Assembly: GCA_029268085.1 (NCBI GenBank)
Contig: JAJUHD010000157.1
Coordinates: 1 to 5,776 of the forward strand
DNA from: Bacillota bacterium
Lineage (GTDB): Bacteria; Bacillota; Clostridia; Oscillospirales; Oscillospiraceae
Length of the DNA: 5,776 nucleotides
Reading direction: 5' to 3'
Shown: one piece after another, positions 1 to 5,776 of the stretch
Position numbering within the stretch: the stretch's first letter is position 1
Layout: each line of letters starts with the position of its first letter
The notes under the pieces: model-generated
Databases searched by the model: none
The model's input: the letters and a program-made list of their open reading frames with translations, nothing else
Told to the model about the DNA's origin: nothing
Position numbers and translations under genes: made by a program

Positions 1-45
1 CTGCTCGAGGAGGATATGAAATTCTTCCCATATTTTAAAAAATAG
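1..45 (+). CDS. 3' end of an upstream gene (partial, unidentified)
   Basis: The first forward frame is open from base 1 and reads LLEEDMKFFPYFKK before a TAG stop at 43-45. It is followed by a possible hairpin terminator, as expected at the end of a gene. The 14 residues are too few to assign a family. An alternative frame (from base 3, stop at 36-38) is also open but shorter. An AGGAGG at 8-13 sits only two bases from the ATG at 16, too close to start a nine-codon mini-gene. The call rests on position and an open frame only. Confidence 0.4.
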   Translation: MLEEDMKFFPYFKK

Positions 46-56
46 CCGGTTTCGCA

Positions 57-90
57 TAAAAGCCGCATCGCCGGCGCTAATAGGCTTTTA
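57..90 (+). terminator. possible intrinsic terminator of the upstream gene
   Basis: TAAAAGCC (57-64) and GGCTTTTA (83-90) form a perfect 8-bp inverted repeat around an 18-base loop, which itself contains the self-complementary CGCCGGCG (69-76). The T-rich 3' arm could serve as a short U-tract. The stem is fairly AT-rich and the loop long, so termination may be weak. It lies 11 bases after the TAG at 43-45 and abuts the -35 element of the next gene. Confidence 0.4.
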
Positions 91-119
91 TTGAATATAA
101 TGCCGGCTTGTTATATAAT
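91..119 (+). promoter_or_regulatory. sigma-A-type promoter for the ASCH-domain gene
   Basis: TTGAAT (91-96, four of six matches to TTGACA) is followed after exactly 17 bases by a perfect TATAAT (114-119). Transcription would begin near 125-127, about 20 bases before the ATG at 147. This placement also argues against the upstream in-frame ATG at 108, which falls inside the promoter spacer. Confidence 0.7.
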
Positions 120-134
120 TGCATAAAACATTTT

Positions 135-140
135 AGGAGA
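135..140 (+). promoter_or_regulatory. ribosome binding site fixing the ASCH gene start
   Basis: AGGAGA ends six bases before ATG 147. No comparable site precedes the in-frame ATG at 108. Together with the promoter position, this decides the start codon. Confidence 0.75.
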
Positions 141-146
141 ACCAAT

Positions 147-599
147 ATGACAATTGAAGAATTCTGGCAGGATTTTCTGAGCAAAACAGACAGAAGCCCT
201 GAAACGCGTTTTCTTGAGAGCTTTCATTTTGATATGACCGAAGAATCAGCCAACCACCTTTTAGGGCTTGTCCTTACAGGGAAAAAGCGTGCAACCGCAA
301 GCAGCCTTCTCGCCTATGAGAAGGCAGGCTTGAGAGTCCCGCAGACCGGGGACTTCAGCATCGTGACCGACTGGAGCGGAGCTCCCCGCTGCGTTATTGA
401 AACGACGGCGGTGAATATCTATAAATTCCGCGACATCACCTTTGAAATATGCTCCAGGGAAGGCGAGGACGAAAACCTAGAGTCATGGAGAAACAACCAC
501 ATCAGCTATTTCACGGAGGACGGGAAGGAGCTTGGCTATGAGTTTTCAGAGGACATGCCGGTGGTTTTTGAGGATTTCAAAATGGTATATTCACGATAG
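147..599 (+). CDS. ASCH-domain protein, YhfF-like (COG4405 type)
   Basis: This encodes a small soluble cytoplasmic protein of 150 residues, a normal length for the family. The ASCH fold is a PUA-like beta-barrel thought to bind RNA or nucleotides; the biological role of YhfF-type members is not established. The hallmark GKKRATAS is at residues 45-52, followed by a GDF (68-70) and the segment GEDENLESWRNNHISYF (106-122), which resembles the G-E-x(n)-L-x-x-W-R-x-x-H-x-x-[FY]-F stretch typical of YhfF-like ASCH proteins. The Lys and Thr of GKKRAT sit where the related enzyme YqfB (an N4-acetylcytidine amidohydrolase) has catalytic residues, but an enzymatic role here is only inference. The start at 147 is chosen over the in-frame ATG at 108 because of the SD site and promoter. 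The gene has its own promoter and terminator, so it is monocistronic and probably unrelated to the butyrate genes downstream. No signal peptide or membrane segment is seen. Confidence 0.85.
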   Translation: MTIEEFWQDFLSKTDRSPETRFLESFHFDMTEESANHLLGLVLTGKKRATASSLLAYEKAGLRVPQTGDFSIVTDWSGAPRCVIETTAVNIYKFRDITFEICSREGEDENLESWRNNHISYFTEDGKELGYEFSEDMPVVFEDFKMVYSR

Positions 600-635
600 G
601 CCCACGATAGAAATCTCTTATAGAAAATAAAACAG

Positions 636-680
636 ACGGCGGAGATCGCGGCGTTTTTCACGATCACCGCCGTTTGATTT
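636..680 (+). terminator. intrinsic terminator after the ASCH gene
   Basis: ACGGCGG (636-642) pairs with CCGCCGT (667-673). After a single A/A mismatch, GATCG (644-648) pairs with CGATC (661-665), leaving a 12-base loop. The stem is followed by TTGATTTTT. Placement 36 bases after the ASCH stop fits. The 5' flank is A-rich (AAAATAAAA, 624-632), so the structure could also work on transcripts from the other direction. Confidence 0.8.
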
Positions 681-700
681 TTCGCCTTTTGAAAACATTA

Positions 701-719
701 ATTGCATAAGTTATGCAAT
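701..719. promoter_or_regulatory. perfect 19-bp palindrome, probable operator
   Basis: ATTGCATAA (701-709), one central G, then TTATGCAAT (711-719): nine base pairs of perfect dyad symmetry. This is the size and form of a homodimeric helix-turn-helix repressor site (TTGC...GCAA cores are common for MarR-type regulators, though others are possible). A terminator role is unlikely: the one-base centre prevents a good RNA hairpin loop and there is no T-run. It lies 357 bases before the bcd start and no regulator gene is in the window, so the target is unknown. Confidence 0.5.
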
Positions 720-886
720 ATCTATAGGGAGCGCCTTGCTTTTCGGCTTTATTCATAGCATAGGTATTTTTTTAACAGCCTGCAAGCCTATAATTTTTTC
801 GGCATGCCTGCAAAAACAGCTATTGGACACTTCAGACCGACAGTGCTAGATTTAAATTGCGGGAAGGCAAAAATAAAGTTTTTTTG

Positions 887-916
887 TTGTTTTATTATAC
901 TTTCTTCGGGTATAAA
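887..916 (+). promoter_or_regulatory. weak promoter candidate with overlapping inverted repeat
   Basis: TTGTTT (887-892), an 18-base spacer and TATAAA (911-916) form a possible promoter. The inverted repeat TTATAC (895-900) / GTATAA (910-915), with nine bases between arms, lies over the spacer and -10 and could be an operator. The -35 matches consensus at only three positions, so the assignment is tentative. A transcript from here would have a leader of about 150 bases before bcd. Confidence 0.25.
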
Positions 917-934
917 CGCCGATATTGCAACCTT

Positions 935-963
935 TTGGGGTAGGATACGCTGCTTTTTATAAA
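935..963 (+). promoter_or_regulatory. alternative weak promoter candidate for the butyrate operon
   Basis: TTGGGG (935-940) is separated by 17 bases from TATAAA (958-963). The -35 matches only at TTG, while the -10 matches five of six. Transcription would start near 970, giving a leader of roughly 105 bases. It competes with the candidate at 887-916; sequence alone cannot decide between them. Confidence 0.25.
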
Positions 964-1076
964 TCTCAAAATAAGATCAAATGGATAGAATTAACCCAAT
1001 AACAGTAAAATATGCACGCTGCCACCAGCCGGATCAGCCTGCACTTTTATAAAACTAAAAAAGGAAGGGTATCACC

Positions 1077-2219
1077 ATGGATTTCAAATTCACCGCGGAA
1101 GAACAGGAAGTATTGACCATGCTGCGCGACTTCTGCCTGAAGGAAGTCAAGCCGCTTGCGGCGGAGATCGATGAACAGGAGCGTTTTCCTGAGGAGACCT
1201 ATCATAAGCTCGCCGACATGGGCATGATGGGCATATGGGTTCCCGAGGAATACGGCGGTGCCGGCCTCAGTTACCTGACATATATCGCGGCTTGCGAAGA
1301 AATCGCAAAGTACTGCGCCACCACCAGCGTTATGCTTTCCGCGCACAGCTCCCTGTGCTGCTGGCCGATTTTTGAATACGGCACCGAAGAGCAGAAACAG
1401 AAATATCTGGTTCCTCTGGCAAGCGGCGAAAAGCTCGGCGCGTTCGGTCTGACTGAACCCTCTGCGGGTACGGACTCCGCCATGCAAAAGACCTTTGCCG
1501 AGAACAGAGGCGACCACTATCTCTTGAACGGCAGCAAGATATTTATCACCAACGGCAGCTACGCAGATACCTATGTGGTTTTCGCAATGACCCAGAAGGA
1601 TGCCGGCTACAAGGGCATTTCCGCGTTCATACTCGAAAAAGGTATGGAGGGCTTCACCTTCGGTACGAAGGAGAAGAAGATGGGCATCCGCGGCAGCGCC
1701 ACCTATGAGCTTATCTTCAACAACGTCAAGGTCCCCAAGGAAAACCTTCTCGGTGAAGAGGGCAAGGGCTTCAAAATTGCGATGACCACCCTCGACGGCG
1801 GACGCATTGGCATCGGCGCGCAGGCGCTGGGCATTGCCCAAGGCTCCATAGACGAGTGCGTCAAGTACGTCTCCGAGCGTGTCCAGTTCGGGAAGAAAAT
1901 CAGCCAGTTTCAGAACACTCAGTTCCAGCTTGCCGACATGCAGACCAAGACCGACGCAGCCCGCCTTCTCATCTACCGCGCGGCACAGGCGAAGCAGGAT
2001 CACGAGCCATACAGTCATCTTGCGGCAATGGCTAAGCTCTTTGCTTCCGAAAATGCCAGCGACGTTACCCGCCGTGCGCTCCAGCTCGTCGGCGGCTACG
2101 GCTACACCCGCGAGTATCCCTTCGAGCGTATGATGCGAGACGCGAAGATCACCGAGATTTACGAAGGAACCTCCGAGGTCCAGCGTATGGTCATCTCGGG
2201 CTGGATGGGACTTAAGTAA
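1077..2219 (+). CDS. bcd: short-chain acyl-CoA dehydrogenase, probable butyryl-CoA dehydrogenase
   Basis: This FAD flavoprotein would reduce crotonyl-CoA to butyryl-CoA in the cytoplasm, in clostridia normally in a complex with EtfAB that also reduces ferredoxin. At 380 residues it matches the family length. The layout is the N-terminal helical domain (about 1-118), the beta domain with FGLTEPSAGTDS (123-134) and FITNGSYADT (156-165) around the flavin, then the C-terminal helical domain. ERVQFGKK (267-274) and QLVGGYGYTREYP (336-348) are the usual subunit-interface FAD contacts. The catalytic base is Glu363 in ITEIYEGTSEVQR (358-370), the position used by short- and medium-chain enzymes. The first signature fits except for Met136 at its last position, where a small residue is usual. 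The SD AGGAAGG (1062-1068) lies eight bases before the ATG. It heads the cluster, and its neighbours make butyryl-CoA the likely product; chain-length specificity is inferred from context. No etf genes adjoin it. Confidence 0.9.
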   Translation: MDFKFTAEEQEVLTMLRDFCLKEVKPLAAEIDEQERFPEETYHKLADMGMMGIWVPEEYGGAGLSYLTYIAACEEIAKYCATTSVMLSAHSSLCCWPIFEYGTEEQKQKYLVPLASGEKLGAFGLTEPSAGTDSAMQKTFAENRGDHYLLNGSKIFITNGSYADTYVVFAMTQKDAGYKGISAFILEKGMEGFTFGTKEKKMGIRGSATYELIFNNVKVPKENLLGEEGKGFKIAMTTLDGGRIGIGAQALGIAQGSIDECVKYVSERVQFGKKISQFQNTQFQLADMQTKTDAARLLIYRAAQAKQDHEPYSHLAAMAKLFASENASDVTRRALQLVGGYGYTREYPFERMMRDAKITEIYEGTSEVQRMVISGWMGLK

Positions 2220-2230
2220 GACATATTAAC

Positions 2231-2262
2231 CTGCGCCCTGCGATCACGGTCTCAGGGCGCAG
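2231..2262 (+). promoter_or_regulatory. intercistronic hairpin between bcd and the CoA-transferase gene
   Basis: CTGCGCCCTG (2231-2240) and CAGGGCGCAG (2253-2262) form a perfect, GC-rich 10-bp stem. The 12-base loop can pair further (GA 2242-2243 with TC 2250-2251) to leave a small apex. It starts 11 bases after the bcd stop. The downstream CCTTACAGCTGATTC has no T-tract, so it is not a canonical intrinsic terminator. It may protect the bcd 3' end from exonucleases or partly attenuate transcription. Confidence 0.6.
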
Positions 2263-2308
2263 CCTTACAGCTGATTCTAAAAGTAAAAGATAATGAAAGG
2301 AACCAGCC

Positions 2309-3610
2309 ATGAGCTTTAACGAAGAATACCGAAAAAAACTGATCACCCCTGCGCAGATAGCGGCCAGAATACAACCCGGCTGGACCTGCGCATCGGATAT
2401 TGCCCTTGCAGTCCCCTATACTATATGTGACGCGATCGGCGACAGAGTAAAAAATGACGGCCTTTCCGGCGTCACGCTGCACACTATGCTCGACACGCGC
2501 CCACTGTCATTTTTTGGAGAGGAATACAAGGGAAAGCTGACCGGCATTTCGTGGTTTTCCGGCGGGGGTATGAGAAAGGCCGTCAACGGCGGTTGGGCTG
2601 ACGTCATGCCGAGCTATTATCGCGATATGCCCTCGCTGTTTACCGACTATGTCGATATCGACGCTTACATCGCCGTCGTTTCTCCTATGGACAAGCACGG
2701 CTATTTCTCGGCAGGCGTTGACGGCTCCGTCAGCTTTGCCCTTATAAGAAAAGCAAAGCACATTTTCCTTCAGGTCAACAAAAACATGCCCCGCGCTCTG
2801 ACTGCGCCCTTGATACACATTTCACAGGTTGAAGCACTTTGCGAAACCGATGAGGAGCTTGCGGTCCTGCCGCCGGCCAAGCTGGATGATATAAGCGTAA
2901 CGATCGGCAACATCATCGCGGAGGAGATCCCGAACGGAGCGACTCTACAGCTCGGAATCGGGGCTATTCCCGACGCGGTGGGTATGGCGCTCAAAAGCAA
3001 GCACAACCTCGGCATCCACACCGAGATGTTCACCGACAGCATGGTCGAGCTTCTTGAGTGCGGAGCTGCAGATAACACGATGAAGCCCATACATCGGGGA
3101 AAAACGGTCGCAGCCTTTGCGTTCGGCTCAAAGAGGATGTATGACTTTATCGACGATAACCCCGGAATCGAGATATTGCCGGTCGACTATGTGAATAACC
3201 CCGCAGTGATAGCGAAGCACCCGAATTTCAGGTCTATAAACGCGGCTTTAGAGGTAGACTTCTTCGGTCAGGTCTGTGCCGAATCCATCGGAACGCGCCA
3301 CGTTTCCGGAACCGGCGGACAGGTTGACTATGTGCGCGGAGCGATAAGCTCCGAGGGAGGAAAGAGCTTCATCGCCTTCCCGTCCACCGCGATGAACGAA
3401 ACCGTCAGCAAAATCGTTCCGACCCTAACGCAGGGCGCTATCGTGACGACCGGTAAAAACGATGTCGACCATATCGTTACGGAATACGGTATTGCGAAGC
3501 TGCGCGGGAAGACCCTGAGCCAGCGGGTGAAGGCGCTCATTTCCATCGCGCATCCGAAATTCAGGGACGAGTTGACCTATGCGGCAAAAAAGCAGAACAT
3601 CATGATTTGA
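2309..3610 (+). CDS. acetyl-CoA hydrolase/transferase-family CoA-transferase (butyryl-CoA:acetate or 4-hydroxybutyrate type)
   Basis: This 433-residue class I-type CoA-transferase of the Cat/AbfT/But family likely releases butyrate from butyryl-CoA by passing CoA to an acid acceptor, most simply acetate. The N-terminal half carries SPMDKHGYFSAG (125-136). The C-terminal half has the CoA-site loop QLGIGAIPDAV (214-224), the presumed catalytic glutamate Glu239 in GIHTEMFTDS (235-244; aligned by motif with Glu238 of Clostridium aminobutyricum AbfT), and the glycine-rich SGTGGQVDYVRGA (333-345). Length is close to 4-hydroxybutyrate CoA-transferases (about 430-440) and slightly below typical But enzymes, but this does not settle the substrate. 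The SD AAAGGA (2296-2301) lies seven bases before the ATG. Its place between bcd and thl, in a full butyrate pathway with no buk/ptb in view, supports a terminal butyrate-forming role. Family membership is clear; the exact acceptor acid is inference. Confidence 0.88.
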   Translation: MSFNEEYRKKLITPAQIAARIQPGWTCASDIALAVPYTICDAIGDRVKNDGLSGVTLHTMLDTRPLSFFGEEYKGKLTGISWFSGGGMRKAVNGGWADVMPSYYRDMPSLFTDYVDIDAYIAVVSPMDKHGYFSAGVDGSVSFALIRKAKHIFLQVNKNMPRALTAPLIHISQVEALCETDEELAVLPPAKLDDISVTIGNIIAEEIPNGATLQLGIGAIPDAVGMALKSKHNLGIHTEMFTDSMVELLECGAADNTMKPIHRGKTVAAFAFGSKRMYDFIDDNPGIEILPVDYVNNPAVIAKHPNFRSINAALEVDFFGQVCAESIGTRHVSGTGGQVDYVRGAISSEGGKSFIAFPSTAMNETVSKIVPTLTQGAIVTTGKNDVDHIVTEYGIAKLRGKTLSQRVKALISIAHPKFRDELTYAAKKQNIMI

Positions 3611-3631
3611 TTTAAAAATGGAGAGACAATA

Positions 3632-4814
<1,183 letters not shown>

Positions 4815-4816
<2 letters not shown>

Positions 4817-4820
4817 GAGG
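4815..4820 (+). promoter_or_regulatory. crt ribosome binding site overlapping the thl stop codon
   Basis: A perfect AGGAGG shares its first two bases with the TAG stop of thl (4814-4816) and lies eight bases before the crt ATG. Ribosomes ending thl clear this site, so translational coupling of the two genes is plausible. Confidence 0.75.
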
Positions 4821-4828
4821 AACAGACA

Positions 4829-5605
4829 ATGGGATTTATTAAGCTCGAACAGCAGGGACACGTCGGCATTATGACCATAAACCGCCCCGAAGCCCTGAAC
4901 GCTCTCAACACCGAAGTCCTCTCTGATATTAAAACTACCCTCGATGAAATCGAAGCAAACAACGATATCTACGTCGTTGTCCTGACCGGCGAAGGCCGTT
5001 CCTTCGTAGCCGGCGCGGACATCGCACAGATGCGCGATTTCGGCGCGGTGGAGGCGAAAGCCTTCAGCGACGCGGGCAACTCCGTTTTCCTCCGCATCGA
5101 GAATTTCGCTAAGCCCGTCATTGCTGCGATAAACGGCTTTGCTCTCGGCGGCGGCTGCGAGCTGGCTATGGCCTGCGATATCCGTATCGCAAGCGAAAAG
5201 GCAAAGTTCGGCCAGCCCGAGGTCGGCCTTGGCATCACGCCGGGCTTTGGCGGCACTCAGCGCCTGCCCCGCATCGTCGGTATCGGCAAGGCTATGGAGC
5301 TGATTCTTTCGGCAAAGGTCATTACGGCGGCCGAGGCGAAGGAAATCGGACTTGTCAATCAGGTTGTCGCCCACGAAGAGCTTATGCCGGCCGCCCTTAC
5401 TCTAGCGGAAACAATTGCCGCTCAGGCTCAGATCGCGGTCCGCGCATCCAAACAGTGCATTCGCCGCGGCATGCAGGCCGACATTTCAACCGCCGCAACC
5501 TATGAGGCGCTCGCTTTCGGCGTCTGCTGTGATACCGAGGACCAGTTCGACGCAATGGACGCGTTTGTAAAGAAAGAAAAACTCAGCGGTTTCAAGAATA
5601 AATAA
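4829..5605 (+). CDS. crt: enoyl-CoA hydratase (crotonase)
   Basis: This crotonase-superfamily enzyme would dehydrate 3-hydroxybutyryl-CoA to crotonyl-CoA. At 258 residues it is the standard single-domain bacterial length. The oxyanion-hole backbone amides come from Ala63 in FVAGADI (59-65) and Gly108 in NGFALGGGCELAMACD (102-117). Both catalytic glutamates are present: Glu111 in that motif and Glu131 in GQPEVGLGITPGFGGTQRL (128-146), corresponding to Glu144 and Glu164 of rat crotonase. Two catalytic acids argue for a hydratase rather than an isomerase. It starts 12 bases after thl with a strong SD that overlaps the thl stop. Hbd begins 15 bases after its own stop. The context makes the C4 substrate likely; broader short-chain activity cannot be excluded. 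Confidence 0.93.
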   Translation: MGFIKLEQQGHVGIMTINRPEALNALNTEVLSDIKTTLDEIEANNDIYVVVLTGEGRSFVAGADIAQMRDFGAVEAKAFSDAGNSVFLRIENFAKPVIAAINGFALGGGCELAMACDIRIASEKAKFGQPEVGLGITPGFGGTQRLPRIVGIGKAMELILSAKVITAAEAKEIGLVNQVVAHEELMPAALTLAETIAAQAQIAVRASKQCIRRGMQADISTAATYEALAFGVCCDTEDQFDAMDAFVKKEKLSGFKNK

Positions 5606-5608
5606 TCT

Positions 5609-5613
5609 GGAGG
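5609..5613 (+). promoter_or_regulatory. ribosome binding site deciding the hbd start
   Basis: GGAGG ends seven bases before ATG 5621. The in-frame ATG at 5615 is only one base from this site, too close for normal initiation, so 5621 is preferred. Confidence 0.7.
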
Positions 5614-5620
5614 AATGGCA

Positions 5621-5776
5621 ATGAAAAAGATATTTGTCGTCGGCGCGGGCACAATGGGGCTTGACATCGCTCAAGTCTTTGCAAAGGCAGGCTTTGAGGT
5701 CGTTGTGCGCGACATTTCCGACGAGATCATAAAGAATTCGGAGAAAAGGCTTCTTAAGGGCCTTGACAAGCTCATC
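5621..5776 (+). CDS. hbd: 3-hydroxybutyryl-CoA dehydrogenase, N-terminal part (cut by window end)
   Basis: The visible 52 residues form the start of the Rossmann domain of the 3-hydroxyacyl-CoA dehydrogenase family; the full protein is usually about 280 residues. KKIFVVGAGTMG (2-13) is the first strand and the dinucleotide-binding GxGxxG (Gly8, Gly10, Gly13), with Ala17 completing GxGxxGxxxA. Asp31 in VVRDIS, at the end of the second strand, fits NAD(H) rather than NADP(H) preference. The enzyme would reduce acetoacetyl-CoA to (S)-3-hydroxybutyryl-CoA, linking thl to crt. The residues after Gly13 are Leu14-Asp15, where most relatives have small residues followed by Gly (MGSGIA or MGAGIA). The gene follows crt by 15 bases and is probably in the same operon. 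The catalytic His/Glu lie beyond the window. Confidence 0.9.
   Translation, partial: MKKIFVVGAGTMGLDIAQVFAKAGFEVVVRDISDEIIKNSEKRLLKGLDKLI

Larger units (their letters stand above)
600..1076. other. 477-base AT-rich intergenic region upstream of the butyrate operon
   Basis: No convincing gene is seen on either strand. It holds the ASCH terminator (636-680), a 19-bp perfect palindrome (701-719), a TTATAC/GTATAA inverted repeat (895-915) and weak promoter candidates (887-916 and 935-963). GCCTGCA occurs at 778, 806 and 1037, and the 9-mer CAGCCTGCA at 776-784 and 1035-1043; I see no function for these. A 23-codon ATG frame (981-1052) lacks a ribosome binding site. I recognise no riboswitch or T-box. 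The region most likely holds the operon promoter and a long untranslated leader. Confidence 0.6.

Noticed and set aside
108..146. N-terminal extension of the ASCH protein from ATG 108
   Set aside because: This ATG lies within the promoter spacer, upstream of the expected transcription start, and has no ribosome binding site. ATG 147 has AGGAGA at a proper distance.
801..808. GGCATGCC palindrome and the nearby GCCTGCAA direct repeats (778-785, 806-813)
   Set aside because: They are short enough to occur by chance, and no mobile-element ends, target duplication or terminator fits them.
981..1052. 23-codon ATG frame ending just before the bcd ribosome binding site, considered as a leader peptide
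   Set aside because: There is no Shine-Dalgarno sequence ahead of it, no run of regulatory codons, and no terminator/antiterminator pair nearby.
600..1076. Riboswitch, T-box or CRISPR-like structure in the long intergenic region
   Set aside because: I find no regularly spaced repeats, no T-box sequence and no recognisable aptamer core by eye. A covariance-model search would be decisive.
1047..2018. 323-codon reverse-strand open frame opposite bcd
   Set aside because: It lies fully opposite a gene with intact family motifs and its translation resembles no family I know. Long antisense frames are common opposite genes with GC-biased third codon positions.
2265..2294. Internal promoter for the CoA-transferase (TTACAG, 18 bases, GATAAT)
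   Set aside because: The -35 match is poor and transcription would start at or within the ribosome binding site, leaving almost no leader.

Overview
The window carries most of a fermentative butyrate-synthesis gene cluster, all on the + strand. It suggests an anaerobic Bacillota (Clostridia), plausibly a gut Oscillospiraceae/Ruminococcaceae-type butyrate producer. The grounds are the pathway itself, strong AGGAGG-type ribosome binding sites, sigma-A-like promoter elements, and moderately GC-rich genes separated by AT-rich intergenic DNA. The taxonomic placement is inference.

Layout. Bases 1-45 look like the last 14 codons of an upstream gene, followed by a possible hairpin terminator (57-90). 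A good promoter (91-119) then drives a stand-alone small gene for a YhfF-like ASCH-domain protein (147-599), which ends in a strong hairpin terminator (636-680). A 477-base non-coding stretch (600-1076) follows. It holds that terminator, a perfect 19-bp palindrome (701-719), a second inverted repeat (895-915) and weak promoter candidates. Five pathway genes come next: acyl-CoA (butyryl-CoA) dehydrogenase (1077-2219), an acetyl-CoA hydrolase/transferase-family CoA-transferase (2309-3610), acetyl-CoA acetyltransferase (3632-4816), crotonase/enoyl-CoA hydratase (4829-5605), and the first 52 codons of 3-hydroxybutyryl-CoA dehydrogenase (5621 to the window edge).

How they work together. Thiolase condenses two acetyl-CoA to acetoacetyl-CoA. 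Hbd reduces this to 3-hydroxybutyryl-CoA, Crt dehydrates it to crotonyl-CoA, and Bcd reduces that to butyryl-CoA, normally with electron-transfer flavoprotein. The CoA-transferase releases the acid by moving CoA to a co-substrate such as acetate. Gene order is bcd, CoA-transferase, thl, crt, hbd. The last four genes are 12-21 bases apart and look co-transcribed. The 89-base bcd/CoA-transferase gap contains a strong hairpin without a T-tract, which may set different mRNA levels on its two sides. No etfB/etfA lies between bcd and the other genes, unlike the classical clostridial crt-bcd-etfB-etfA-hbd arrangement.

I found no mobile element, CRISPR array, tRNA or rRNA, and no convincing novel system. 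The genes are recognisable central metabolism. The less explained parts are the regulatory-looking palindrome and its half-site copy in front of the ASCH gene, the intercistronic hairpin, and a few unusual residues beside active or cofactor sites in the thiolase and Hbd.
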